A DNA stretch of 64,000 bases from Metridium senile. Lineage: Eukaryota > Cnidaria > Anthozoa > Actiniaria > Metridiidae. The notes beneath the pieces were generated by a model, which saw nothing but the letters and a program-made list of their open reading frames with translations, was not told where the DNA came from and searched no databases. The position numbers were made by a program, and so were the translations under genes. Shown one piece after another: positions 33,701 through 43,904 of the stretch. The stretch covers positions 1,274,501 to 1,338,500 of the forward strand of contig OX459100.1 in assembly GCA_949775045.1 (NCBI GenBank), read 5' to 3'. How positions within the stretch are numbered: position 1 is the first letter of the stretch; each line of letters starts with the position of its first letter.

Positions 33701-35959
33701 CGGATGAGACTTTGATTGCCTGGGATTTGGATTCCTTGATTCAGCACGTGAAAGTGGAGGTTTGTCAAATAGACAACGGTAGCCTTGAGTTTCAGTGTAG
33801 AAATAAATGTTTCTTTTTCTTTTAGAAAGCGCATGATGATATCATTTGTGCCGTTGCGTATAGTGGACGATACGTGTTTACTTCGTCACATTCATGCATC
33901 AAGGTATATGCATTTTATGTTTTGGTTTTTGTATTCGTACCTATATGCGGTTTTTTAAGGTGGCTCGTCTCTCTTACTGTATTTGTTTATTAATTTGTTT
34001 TGGTATCTTAACTGATGTTAGTCTGCTTGTTCGTTTTTGTCATTTTTTTTTTCTAGGTCTGGGACTCATCCAATCTAGAACTCATTCATACAATAGACGG
34101 ACTGAACCATTGGGTCAGGGCTCTTTCCTTGGACGATAAACGAGTAAGTTATTATCTGTGAAACAATAAATTCCTGTTAGTATTTACCAGGAAATGAAGT
34201 ATTTTATGCGCATTTGAATATTTTATAGAAAATACGCAATATAGATAATAAATTATACATCATTATTTATGATATCAATTGACGCGCGCCTTGTTACTTT
34301 TGAAGGAGAATTTGATAAGCGGATCACACAACGTCGTTCATTTCTGGGATGCCACGGGAAAGTTTGACCTACGATCCAAAATAGACCACACATTTGGCTC
34401 TGTTTACTCACTGGCCGTTACCAAACAGTATCTCATAGTTGGTATGTTCCCAAAAACTTACAAATATAGTAAAATTTTCCGGCATCACCATTATTACAGT
34501 TATCATCGTCATTATCATTATCATCGTCATCATCACATCATCAACAGCAACAACATCATCAACGAATCACGATCATCCATCCCATATTCATCATCATCAT
34601 CATTTTCATCATCATCTCATCATTGCCGTGAAACGACTGGACTTTGGGGTCGAAAACACGTGACATTGTGTACAAACATTACCGCTTTGTTATTCATTTA
34701 CAGGCACATATAATCAAAACATCCATGTATACGACTTCAATACTCATCAGCATATAAAAGCCCTTACGGGACACTTCGGGACGGTAACGGGATTGGTTGT
34801 GTCCTTAACGGGACTATTGTTCTCAGCTTCTTATGATACAACAGTTCAGGTAATGGTATCTAATTGATAATTGATCGTGATCTTCGTAGAATATTTTTTG
34901 CGCTGGTTACCTTTCTATTAAATTATTGTCATTAAGCACTGAGCCTGTGTAATCAATAATAATGCGCATTTGTGGAGCACAAGAGCACATTTTAAAGCCT
35001 TGAATTAAATTTATGCCAAGTCTTGAAAAGGAAAGTTTTCAAATCTAAAGATTTGTAACAATTTGCACAAAACCAAGTCTTCAAGTGATGCCGCGCGCTG
35101 TATCCGTATTTAATACTAGATGAAGCAAGACCGGCTATCGTCGCTTGGAAAAGAAACTTATTGTTTGACAGTTCTGCTTAAACTGACCTGTAATGTGCGT
35201 GCTTTTTCTCTTACAGATGTATCTTTACTTAGGTTTTGATAACATCGGTATGTAGAGTTGTGTATCCTTAAACTTCTCCACTTTATATTTCTTCAGGTTT
35301 GGAACTTAGAAAGTATGTTACCAATGCAGACGTTATCACGACACGAAGCTAGCGTCAACTGTGTCGTCATACACAAAGATCTCTTACTATCTGGATCACA
35401 AGATACGGAGATCAAGGTTTGTATAAAGCCTGTATAAGGCACAAAAGGAATATCTCCCTTCCTTACAAACCCAATTCCCACCCACTCCTAAACTCCTCAA
35501 CTCCTTTTACTAAGATCTTTTACTATCTCGATCACAAGATACGGAGATCAAGGTTTGTATAAAGCCTGTATAAGGCACAAAAGGAATATATCCCTTCCTT
35601 ACATACCCAAATCCCACCCACTCCTAAACTCCGCCCTTCTTTAAGACAGTTGATGCTTTGCAAGCTTAGGAAATCATAATTTACATGTATATGATCTCGT
35701 TTATCCAGTTCGTCTAAGTGAACATCCATGAATATGTGAAATGGCGAATATCATATAGTGTTTGCCTTTGATCATAGAGACTGAAGAATTTGTTCACTTA
35801 CGTTGGTATCATGGCGTTAGTATTAACCCCGATCCGGCCTGCCTCTTCCAAGTCCCTCTCCATCGACTATGCAGCCTATGCAGGCTACTGGCCTTGAAAT
35901 ACAATTAACGAATCATTTGTTTTTGTTTGTAGGTGTTTAAATATTTCAAGATGGAATAA
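24719..35959 (+). CDS. TRAF7: TRAF7-like RING / TRAF zinc finger / WD40 E3 ligase, 13 exons
   Basis: Exons 24719-25202, 25777-25871, 26312-26409, 26872-27135, 27598-27676, 27747-27812, 33655-33759, 33826-33903, 34057-34143, 34306-34441, 34704-34849, 35297-35416 and 35933-35959 join in phase to 1785 nt (594 aa). Domains: C3HC4 RING near residues 17-62 (CSLCKNLF, CGHTFCRQC, CPFDG); TRAF-type zinc fingers (CRHG, CPNSSNQCGKF, CETIGTKQEIDEHIKTCAH); coiled coil (exons 3-4); seven WD40 repeats from exon 5 to the end. FKCIGTLRGH, GLNHWVRAL, GSVYSLAVT and ALTGHFGTV match human TRAF7 closely. TRAF7 is a ubiquitin ligase and MEKK3/JNK-p38 scaffold. The protein is somewhat shorter than human (670 aa), mainly in the N-terminal lead. 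Start: first in-frame ATG; the frame is open a little further upstream with no other ATG. The exon 10 start could be three bases later. Confidence 0.93.
25403..25620. mobile_element. Poly-G/poly-C-capped MITE, best copy
   Basis: It begins with a G-rich run (25403-25421) and ends with a C run (25607-25620). Next to these, ATGCTCCCTTTGTCAAAGTG pairs with CACTTGGACAAAGGGAGAAT, and GGTAAGGGTAATC with GATCACCCTACC. Internal AAAGGTACGCACAG recurs in the copies at 11330 and 43163. It lies in intron 1 of the TRAF7-like gene. Confidence 0.8.
25938..26112. mobile_element. Hairpin MITE in TRAF7-like intron 2
   Basis: TTGTAAAGTATGTTTCGTCA pairs with the inverse of TGACAAAACATACTTTACAA; TAACCCGAAATTTTTCC pairs with GGAAAAAGTTTGGGTTA; AAATTTGGGTCTCAGCTGAA pairs with TTCAGCTGAGACCCAAATTT. 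The loop is about 30 bases. Confidence 0.75.
27205..27422. mobile_element. Hairpin MITE family R, copy 1
   Basis: ATCGGCTAACACGTTGCTAT pairs with ATAGCAACGTGTAAGCCGAT; TTTCCACCTAATTCAAA pairs with TTTGAATTGGGTGGAAA. The same sequence, more complete, is at 36913-37108. This copy lies in intron 4 of the TRAF7-like gene, upstream of the first WD40 exon. Confidence 0.75.
28155..30427. mobile_element. Non-autonomous TIR element, copy 1 (about 2.3 kb)
   Basis: The ends are TAATAGCGGAGCTC and GAGCTCCGCTATTA, inverse complements over 14 bases. Just inside the left end is a GC-rich hairpin (CGCGCGGGCC-GAA-GGCCCGCGCG), then an 8-bp tandem array (CGTCCGAC, about six units, 28271-28312). The only notable frame is a lysine-rich one at 28524-28775, broken in copy 2, so it is probably not a transposase. 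Homology with copy 2 extends throughout and slightly beyond the right end (GGTATTACCTAATTTGTATA). Both copies sit in the 5.8 kb intron between TRAF7-like exons 6 and 7. Confidence 0.75.
30428..30797. repeat. Duplicated spacer between the twin elements
   Basis: AATGAAATTTCG and AAAAATTGACCAAAACTCGTG occur twice (about 30507 and 30684). TTTTCCACTTTTAAC, with the following GACTGAAACAG or variants, occurs at about 30585 and 30748 and again right of copy 2 at about 33240. The spacer is thus built of a short tandemly duplicated unit that also flanks the second element. Confidence 0.7.
30798..32960. mobile_element. Non-autonomous TIR element, copy 2 (about 2.2 kb)
   Basis: It starts TATAGCGGAGCTCC with the same GC hairpin (one loop-side change, GGCCTGCGCG) and a shorter CGTCCGAC array. 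It ends GGGAGCTCCGCTATTA. Relative to copy 1 it has lost internal sequence and gained a threefold repeat of about 85 bases at 31587-31765 (TTAGTTCAATCTTCAACTCG). It also holds a small palindrome at 32768-32906 (CTTATTAGATATTTTCTTGG / CCAAGAAAATATCTAATAAG). The lysine-rich frame of copy 1 is frameshifted here. Confidence 0.75.
33060..33180. repeat. Copy of the sequence left of TIR element 1
   Basis: GCTCAAATTTCTG, TTTGTCCGTCAGCAAT, AGTAAAACTCTCACTA and ATGAACAAAAGTT.TCTTAG, TATATAAAAG occur in the same order at 28031-28145. The twin TIR elements are therefore enclosed by a direct repeat of about 115 bases. Confidence 0.8.
35512..35640 (+). repeat. Tandem duplicate of TRAF7-like exon 12 end and donor
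   Basis: The bases from about 35378 (AAGATCTCTTACTATCTGGA) through the donor ATCAAG|GTTTGTATAAAGCC to CCACTCCTAAACTCC are repeated from about 35512, offset 134. The copy keeps the GTTTGT donor and the last ~35 coding bases of exon 12. Confidence 0.85.
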
Positions 35960-36236
35960 TGTGCATACGAAGTATGCGATATCACATCTTAAATGGTCGA
36001 TGCAACCGGATGATCGTCTGTGTCAATTCATCGCTTGTGAATATAAAATGTGTAGTCTACTCTCGAGAAAAAGGATATATACAACAAATACTGTATTTTA
36101 TTTGTTATACCAAGACTTTCTAAGATTAGTTAGGATATTTAAAATAGCTGAAATAATGAAATTTATATAATTATGAATGAAAGCTACTCAGTTTCCTACA
36201 AATCACTCACCCCATTGACTTGTATGAACAAGAGTG

Positions 36237-36500
36237 CATACACCTATTTCAATTAACGTTGTCCATCTGGGATGGTTGATCTGAGACCGATAGGAATTGT
36301 GGGAGCTCGTTAAATTTTAAATACATTGTTTTAATCACACTTGAATGGTGCTGAATTACAGATAACAGTATTTCAGAAGTAAACATTCATATTCAAGCGT
36401 GATTATAATAGTTCATTTGCAGTTTAACGAGCTCCCAAAATTCCTATCGGTCTCAGATCAACCATTCCAGATGGACAACGTTAATTGAAATAGGTGTATA
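36237..36500. mobile_element. Hairpin MITE downstream of the TRAF7-like gene
   Basis: ATACACCTATTTCAATTAAC pairs perfectly with GTTAATTGAAATAGGTGTAT. Inside, GTTGTCCATCTGGGATGG, TTGATCTGAGACCGATAGGA and GAGCTCGTTAAA pair with their complements on the right. The arms are about 95 bases and nearly identical, pointing to recent insertion. Confidence 0.85.
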
Positions 36501-36912
36501 CAGCACAAAGCTGAAGGATTATAATTTCATTTCATTTCATTTCATTGAATAATATATTTTCGATTGCTTACCTAGGTTACTATGCAAAAACCAAATGCCT
36601 TATTTCTATGAGTTAACATATATTAAGAATTAATATAGAAGTAACTGTTAGAAGAATTTTTTTTTGTTCAATAGGATTATATTATAAATTTTACATTATT
36701 TCTAGATAATTCTAGCATTTTATAATAAAATGAAATATGCTTCTAAGTGGCGTTGTGCTCTTGTTAATTTGATCGTTACCATGCATTCATCACGGTGTCA
36801 GAGTCTAGTGATTCTGACAATCGTTCGTCACAATTATGACGCACTTGTAGCAAGGAGTATTTTCGTTGTCCAGGCACTCTTGAAACTGCCCTGAGCTCGT
36901 TTGTTCTAGTCC

Positions 36913-37108
36913 AATAGACCAAATCGGCTAACGCGTTGCTATGTACGTTTCCCGGCACCCAAGTCAAATCTTTTGGGAATAAGATTCTTTGTATTATGTA
37001 ATTCAATGTCACGTGGAAAATATTTGGAACAAAAGTTTTTATTTCCAGAGGTTTTGAATTGGGTGGAAACGTACATAGCAACGCGTTACTGAGCCGATTA
37101 GGTCTATT
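36913..37108. mobile_element. Hairpin MITE family R, copy 2
   Basis: AATAGACCAAATCGGCTAAC at the left is the near inverse of GAGCCGATTAGGTCTATT at the right; CGTTGCTATGTACGTTTCC pairs with GGAAACGTACATAGCAACG. Same family as 27205-27422. It ends 86 bases downstream of the stop of the minus-strand CBM14/FN3 gene. Confidence 0.8.
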
Positions 37109-37193
37109 AAATCTAAGCAATGTTCATTAGCCCTTATCCATGGATATCTGAATCTCTCCTTAAGGTTCAAGTTATCGAGAATGCTCACTTAAA

Positions 37194-40100
37194 TTAATCA
37201 ATATTAACATCCTTGCATTGTATTGGTGAACTAGCACCCTTAACAAGTGTAGTGGTACCAGGGTGGCATTTGATACAAGATGTTTGGCCCATTAATGGCT
37301 GGTAACGACCATAATGGCACTTTTTGCATGGTTTCTTTCCATTCGTTGAGTAGTTTCCCGGTGGACAAAAACCTAACCAACACAAAACACAGTTCATTAG
37401 TTTAAAAGTGGTGATGAAATTCTTACATTCTCTCAAACCACACAGGGCAGATCCAGAAATTTGTCAGGGGTGTTCCAATTGCAAATAAAGGGCTCTTAAG
37501 GTGTTAGGGGTTTCCGGTCCCTAAATAAAATAAATAGATCAAATAGTTGCAGTAATTGCGGCGTTACTAGGGGCACCCCCTAGATCCGCCCCTGGCACAT
37601 CATCACCCGAATACCAAGTATCTTTAAGGACACAGTCTGACCGTAGTTTCGCTCTTATTGGATCTTATGATCTTGTATTTATTCAGTTACATCTGGCTAG
37701 TTATTTTATCAGTAGTGCAAGACGGATGTGACCCGCTGTCTCTCCCGCACACTCCACACCACATTTTATTTTCATACTACTGTGATTGCAGCTCACGTTG
37801 ATTTGTGGAAAACCCTCGTGGTAAGAAAGAAAGCAACACATGGTCCAAGCGCGCGCGAGCCGGCTCAAACCCGGACCATGCACTCGACAACTCACGCTAC
37901 CCACAGTGCACAGAGCAGCAAGAAATGCAGAACAACCATTAGACATTTAAATTTCCTTTTCCTTTCCCTCTCATGGGATCCCTTTGCCATTTGACCGAGG
38001 GGGATTGGTCCCCAGCAGTCCCTCCCGGTCACTCGAGACAGGAAGCCCAATAGAAAAGAAAACGGAGCGGAGACGCCTACGGAGGAGGCTATACAGACAG
38101 AGGGAGGGGAACCCTACTCTCTTTTTTCGTAGGATTTTCTCCCACTTTTTCCAGAGATTTCTCACATTCCCCAGTCTATTTTCAGTTTTTTGAACCATGT
38201 GTCTCGCTTCTCCATGATCCGTTCATCTCCTCATTAGACATATACACCTATCTCAAAAATCGTTGTCGCAGCCGAAGCTACAGTCCACACTCCAAAGCCT
38301 ACAAAGGATGTCGGTTACATGGACTTAATTTGTGATTTATTGCACGTTTTTTAAAGAAATATTTGTATTTATATCTACCACTGCAACAATTAACTTGTCA
38401 TGATCATATAAAACAAACACTCACAACCAAAATATGCTATAAATAAATCTGATAACAAGAGAAAATATACCAACATCCTTTGCAGGCTTCAGGGTGTGGA
38501 CTGTATAGCTTTGTTTGCGACAACGATTTTTAAAATATAGGTGTATATCCAGGTTTCTTACCCCCAGTCATCACCCTCACAATGCTGGGTGCACCAAACC
38601 CGCCAAACGTCAAGGCCTGGACTTTAATTTCATATTCCTTGTCGGGTAGCAAATTGGTCAGGATAGCAGTATTGGAGTAACCATGGAGACGTTGACTATT
38701 ATTCTGTACTATGGGTGATCCTACTATTTCGTATGTTACAATATATTCAAGAATCGAGTCGTTGTCGAGTTTAGGGTCTTTCCAGCGAAGTTGGATAGCA
38801 GTAGAACCTATTGCCGTGCCAGACAAGTTGATTGGAGGTGGTGCTACTGTATATAGAAACATGAACATCGTGTTTGTGATTATACATGCAGTATATAGAT
38901 AAATATTTCTACTTATTTATTCAGTATAACTTACTCTTAAATGGTGTGTTAACTATCTCGTTGGCTGCCTTTCCTATTCCAACGCTATTCACTGCACGAA
39001 CAGATACTCCGTATCTAGTTCCAGGCATTAATCCAGTTACCACGAAAGACCGTGTAGTTGGGTCTAACGTGTACAGTATTGTCTGTACTGACAACGACGC
39101 TGATCTTGAGACTGTAATTCGGTAGTTCAGTAGTGGTTTAGAGTATTTACTGGGTGTATTCCACTGTATCTCGATGGTGGAACTGTTTATAACGGTGACG
39201 GCCAAACCATGGGGCTCAGAAGGAACTGAAAGCATAACAAAATCTGTTAATAGAGGGGAGAGGGTCAGGAGAACTGACTGAAATTGGCCTCAAAATAGAC
39301 TGGTAGAAAATCAATGTAAGAAAAGAACGGAGAAGGAAGAAATAACGGTGACGGCCAGGCCATGGGGCTCAGAAGAAACTGAAACCAAAACAAAATATGT
39401 AAAAAGAGGGGGAGGAACGGACCAGAGGAGAAACACTGAAATGGAATTCAAAATATACTAGGAGATGGGAGAAATCAATGGAAGAAAAGAAGGGAGAAGA
39501 AAGAAGTATCTGTAATAATTATATTATATCAAAATGATGGTATCATATATACCTATTTTTAGGATTGGTTGACTAGTACTACATGTTACACTTCGAGCCC
39601 AGTTACAGACTTTGATGCTCCTATCATATCTCGTCCCTTTAGGGCATTTCTTGATCGCTGTCTGCCCAGATTGATGGCAATGAATAAACTGTGTACACGA
39701 TGTGGGGTCTGGGTACAAACCATCGCGACGATGAGTACAAAACGTGGAGCTTGGTGAAGAATTTGAATCTGAAACATATAATGTTTCAAAATAAAATAAA
39801 TTAAATTAGAATAGCCATTAGGGACTCTACTGACTTGGCACGGACCCTGGGACGGACCATTGGATATTTGAGGGGGGAGGGGTTGGGGCAATTACTTTTT
39901 GTACAGGATATTTCGTCCGCTTTGCATGATATTTATGTTAGGATTTTTGTTGTGCACGGTCAAATATCTAATATGGTCCGTCCCTTAAGCACAATTATGA
40001 TTTCTTTTATAATTATAATAATCAGCACAATATGTATTAGATAGTTACTGAGGCCGGCAGCAATATTAGATATATTGCAGTCAGCTGAGGGCGCAGCCCG

Positions 40101-41756
40101 AAGCTGACTGCAATATATCTAATATTGCTAGCCGGCCGAAGTGACTATCGTATATAGTTACTATTCACCACCCTGCCCCATTGTTTTCTCTCTTGCACAG
40201 TAATCGGCGGTTTCTTGTGTTTTTGAATATAATAAAAATAGGCTTACCAAACTTTCACGCTGGGCTGGCAGTGTACTGAAATCGGCGTTTTTAAGCGTGA
40301 TTTTGAATAACTTTTTATAGTTAGGTCCGATCAACTTCAAATTTTATATGTGAAGAGTACACACCCAAAGAAAATAATTCTTCTTTTCACTTTTACAAAT
40401 GTTACGATTTTTGGCGGGAAAATAACGTCATCAATTTTAGAGGAAAATCTAAAATGAGGGTAATGCAAAATTTTAAAATGCGCATTTGAAAGAACTCATT
40501 GAGATACGTTCAAAACCGAAGAGATAATAGTCAAAGTCAAATTTAATCTAAAGTTATAATTTTTTGAATGTAAAATAGAAAACATTTCTAAACTTCAAAA
40601 ATCATATATTTTGATTAAATTTGACTTTGACTGTTATCTCTTCGGTTTTGAACATATCTCAATGAGTTCTTTCAAATGCGCATTTTAAAATTTTGCATAA
40701 CCCTCTATTTCAATTTCCCACTAAAATTGGTGACGTCATTTTCCCGCCAAAAATCGTAACATTTGTAAAAGTGAAAAGAAGAAAATTTTTCTTTTGGTGT
40801 TTACTTTTCACATGTAAAACTTCAAGTTGATCGGACTTAACTATAAATCATTTTGTTTTTTACTCGACAAGGGACTGGAACCAATATTATGTTAGTACTC
40901 TGCTGAATGCAAGGCATTGTGGGCACAACTTAAACTTGTCAAGGAAAACTTGTTCATCATCTACACGAGCAAGGAAACCTTGTCAATATAAAATTGTCAA
41001 GGAAATCTTGCTGATCGTCTACACGAGCAATGAAAATTGTCAAGGATACTTGTCAAGGAAAAATTGCTCGTGTCAACGCCGCTTAATTAGTTATAATATT
41101 ATCAGCCAATGAAAATGTAATAATCATTCAATAGCCTGTCCCATTATTGTTCTCTTTGTTGCATAATAATCAGCGGTTTCTTGTCTCTTTGAATATAATA
41201 ACAATATGCTTACCAAACTCTAATTAGTTATAATTTCATCAATTCTATTTAGAGGAATGCTAATGAACTTGATGACATTAAACGTGTTTTTGTTGCAAAT
41301 TTTCCATCGGTTGCCTGGGTAGCATAATGGCTTAAAGCGCGGATACAGCAATGCAGAAGGTCTCGGTTCGAATCCTGGCATTGGTACTCAAAGTCTTTTT
41401 TCACCAAAAATCGCTATCTAGTAAATTATTTAATGAATTATAAGTCTGATGATGCTTACTAGAATGGAAATTATTAGTTATACACACTTAACAAAACACA
41501 CTGCAATATGTTTGATATTGCAGAGTGCGAACTGCAATATGTTTGATATTGCAGAGTGCGAACTGCAACATAACTAAATATCTTTGCTTTCAGACGCGGG
41601 TACTCAGCAATCAGTGATTTAGTGCAGAGAGAGAACAATGGGGTAGGGTGGTGAATAGTAACTATATCATAATATTCCGGAGGGTTTTTTACCTTGTGCA
41701 ACGCCTGGTGAGATTTGGCCAGCGATCAATACAACCAACACGCTTAATAATCTCAT
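37194..41756 (-). CDS. Secreted CBM14-FN3-FN3-GCC2/GCC3 protein, five exons
   Basis: Minus-strand exons 41756-41693, 39768-39553, 39225-38935, 38846-38562 and 37372-37194 all meet in phase 1 and join to 1035 nt (344 aa). Exon 1 is a signal peptide (MRLLSVLVVLIAGQISPGVA). Exon 2 is a chitin-binding type-2 (CBM14) domain with six cysteines in the usual order (FCTH, DPTSCTQFIHC, KKCPKGTRYD, KVCNW, VTC). Exons 3 and 4 each encode one whole fibronectin type III domain (IEIQW and YRITV; IQLRW and YIVTY; each ending in a 'PGTRYGVSVRAVN' or 'PDKEYEIKVQAL' strand). Exon 5 is a cysteine-rich GCC2/GCC3 (ephrin-receptor-like) module (CPPGNYS, CKKCHYGRYQ, TSCIKCHPGTTT) followed by a stop. No membrane helix or GPI-like tail is seen, so it is probably extracellular matrix or mucus. 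Symmetric phase-1 exons suit exon shuffling. I know no named family with this architecture. Confidence 0.87.
37960..38105. repeat. MITE-like remnant in intron
   Basis: AGGAAGCCCAATAG and GCCTACGGAGGAGGCTA resemble the words in the hairpin at 4808-5075. GGGATTGGTCCCCAGCAGTCC and flanks are imperfectly palindromic. It lies in the last intron of the CBM14/FN3 gene. The same intron also carries a near-inverted pair around 38250-38310 and 38465-38535 (AAAATCGTTGTCGCA / GCGACAACGATTTT; CCTACAAAGGATGT / ACATCCTTTGCAGG). Confidence 0.45.
39344..39400. repeat. Duplicate of FN3 exon 3 acceptor region
   Basis: AACGGTGACGGCCAGGCCAT and GGGGCTCAGAAGAAACTGAAA match 39189-39236, which is the start of FN3 exon 3 plus its splice acceptor on the minus strand. 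Offset is about 154. The copy keeps an AG acceptor-like site, so it is a potential decoy. Confidence 0.75.
40050..41670. mobile_element. Nested repeat block in intron 1 of the CBM14/FN3 gene
   Basis: A hairpin at 40065-40135 (TATTAGATATATTGCAGTCA / TGACTGCAATATATCTAATA) is followed by a MITE at 40312-40852. In the MITE, TAGTTAGGTCCGATCAACTT pairs with AGTTGATCGGACTTAACTA and GCGCATTTGAAAGAACTCAT with its complement. GTTTCTTGTGTTTTTGAATA at 40213 recurs as GTTTCTTGTCTCTTTGAATA at 41184. TATAGTTACTATTCACCACC at 40155 is inverted at about 41645-41665 (GGTGGTGAATAGTAACTATA). The block is layered insertions. Confidence 0.7.
41322..41398 (+). repeat. tRNA-like sequence (SINE head or tRNA relic)
   Basis: TAGCATAATGG resembles a tRNA A box and GGTTCGAATCC is a perfect B box, about 40 bases apart, with a T run (GTCTTTTTTC) after the end. 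The acceptor-stem halves do not pair well, so a working tRNA is unlikely. A tRNA-derived SINE or tRNA pseudogene is the better reading. Confidence 0.5.
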
Positions 41757-42559
41757 CCTGTAACATGAATACATCATTACTAACGTCACTACTACGCAGG
41801 CACAATTGGTTTCGTCACGTAACGGGAGAAACTACGCATGCCTGAGAGCCTGACAACGTCGTCAGTCTTCAATATTGTGTCTTAATACTTTAAGTATTTA
41901 TACTTGAAAGGTAAATGCAGTTCCTCGCCGGTACGGAGGAAAAAGTAGCCTCTACTAATAGGGAAACGCCACAGAAATTATTAAAAAATTATATGAACAC
42001 ACAAAACGTTTTTACGAATGTATTAATTTGAATTGTATAACTTAATTTTGAGTGTTATGTATTCAACCTTCTATGTTTAGTACTAGAAATCCTCCAGGAC
42101 AAACAGACCAGTGATTTTCGACGAAAATGTCATGTCGAAAATGAACTGTTCTGGAAGTTAGTTTTGAAATCGTCGTATATATCCGGCATTTTAGATGAAT
42201 AATATTCAATTTATCGCCCTATGGATATATTTGCGTATTAATTGTATACGTATAGATCTAGACGTATACGGAATATGTCTAGACGAATACTTCATCTACT
42301 TAAATATTCCAGTGGTATATTAAGTATGGATCAATTCAGGCCTACCTTACTATCGGACGTTAAGACTGACTAAGGCAATATTATATGTGATCGACTCAAT
42401 GTGATGCTCAAGACTCGATGTATGTGTTAGAGCCAACTGAAGTGGAGTGGAAGTATTGCGATGAGATTATATTTGGATCGACCTTTGGTCTTATGAAATT
42501 GATATTCTTGATATGCACAGACATGCATAGATATAAACAAGTTCCGGTTTTATGTGAAG

Positions 42560-43138
42560 GAATATAACAACAGCAACCTGAACGACAACAACAACAATAA
42601 CAACAGCAGCAGCAGGCAGCAACGCCAACAACTGAGCAGCCCCACCATCAACTCAACAAACAACAACAACCATATAAGCAGCACCAGCACCAGCAGCAAC
42701 AACATCAACAACAACAACTGCAGTGATAACAACAATGAAACATCATCAACAACAACGACAGCAGCACCATGAACTCAACCAACAACAACAACCATATAAG
42801 CAGCACCACCACCAACAACATCAGCCCCACCATCAACTCAACCAACAACAACCATATAAGCAGCACCACCACCAACAACAACATCAACAACAGCAGCAGC
42901 ACCACCATCAACTCAACCAACAACAACCATATAAGCAGCACCAACAACATCAACAACAACTGCAGTGATGACAACAATGAAACATCAGCAACAACACCAA
43001 CAACAGCAGCAACACCACCATCGACTCAACCAACAACAACAACCATAGAAGCAGCACCAGCACCAGCAGCAACAGCATCAACAACTGCAGTGATAGCAAC
43101 AATGAAACATCAGCAACAACAACAACAAAGCATGACAA
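42560..43138. repeat. (CAA)n/(CAG)n/(CAC)n compound repeat with minisatellite period
   Basis: Mixed CAA, CAG and CAC triplets with a recurrent block of roughly 65 bases (ACTCAACCAACAACAACCAT, then ATAAGCAGCACCA) occurring about five times, and CTGCAGTGATAACAACAATG about three times. Open frames of Gln/Asn/Thr/His result on one strand and Leu/Val on the other, as expected from low complexity. No gene is called. Confidence 0.85.
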
Positions 43139-43162
43139 AATAGGCCTACTCCTAAAGACCCC

Positions 43163-43350
43163 GGGGGGGGGGGGGGGGGTTGTTCTCCCTTTGTCCAAGT
43201 GGTAGGGGTGATCGGCGTACCTTTTAGGGTTGAAAGTATTTCCTGTGCGTACCTTTTAGGGTCCTCTTCTGGTTTAAAAGCAGTTATGTAACATGAATCC
43301 GCGTACCTTTTTAAAGGTACCTTAAAAGGGTCTTTTTTACTCTGCTTTGT
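43163..43350. mobile_element. Poly-G-capped MITE, copy 3
   Basis: A 17-base G run (43163-43179) is followed by TTCTCCCTTTGTCCAAGTGG and GGGGTGATCGGCGTACCTTT, the same order as in the copy at 25403 (in its right-arm form). The far end is degenerate (ACCTTTTTAAAGGTACC palindrome near 43315). Confidence 0.7.
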
Positions 43351-43606
43351 TACTAAAGGTAAGCTTAATATTGAAATACGTGAGTGTACATGTCTACAGC
43401 AAACGGAGATCCATCCTCGGAAACCAAGGGGTACTCTTTTGTGGCAAATTGAGAATCATTTATATAAATAAGAAATGGTAATTGTTAATTTACCTGCATG
43501 ATATTCATACATGAATAATGCATTATGAAAATGGATGAGGTCATAAAGTTTTAGTATCTTTAGATTTATGAAAAGAGGATTAGTATGATCAGTATAGAAA
43601 AGGTTA

Positions 43607-43898
43607 TTATGCGAATGGCTTTTTTCTCCGGCGAAGGAATAGAGGGTTGACCGTGGACTGATAAGTATTTCCCCATGTTATTAGAGCATAAATAAAGAAT
43701 GGATAAAGAAATGAGTAATAAAGATTGATAAGGATATCAGTACTAACAAAGTGCCAAAGCTTGGAAAGAGCTCCTATATTACGATTATTTTTTTCTGATT
43801 TATACGAAATGTGATCCTTCCAGTTCAAGTGGCAATCAATACCTAGGTACCTCAATATCCCCTTAAGTTTTATGTTAATATGGAAATTTAACTTCTTT
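43607..43898 (-). mobile_element. LINE reverse transcriptase C-terminal remnant
   Basis: On the minus strand the translation shows LRYLGIDCHLNWKDHI, then IGALSKLWHFV and LYYSFLYPFFIYALITWGNT. These are the thumb-side motifs of non-LTR retrotransposon reverse transcriptases (YLGxxID..L.WK.HI ... LYxSLxxPxxxYxxxxWG). The left boundary of the foldback element at 43905 cuts directly into it. Confidence 0.75.
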
Positions 43899-43904
43899 TG
43901 TGGG

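Noticed and set aside
41322..41398. Functional tRNA gene
   Set aside because: A and B boxes are present but the acceptor stem does not pair, so it is listed as a tRNA-like repeat.
42554..43198. Gln/Asn/Thr-rich candidate gene
   Set aside because: Compound CAA/CAG/CAC repeat; all three frames on the plus strand are partly open and there is no unique domain or splice support.
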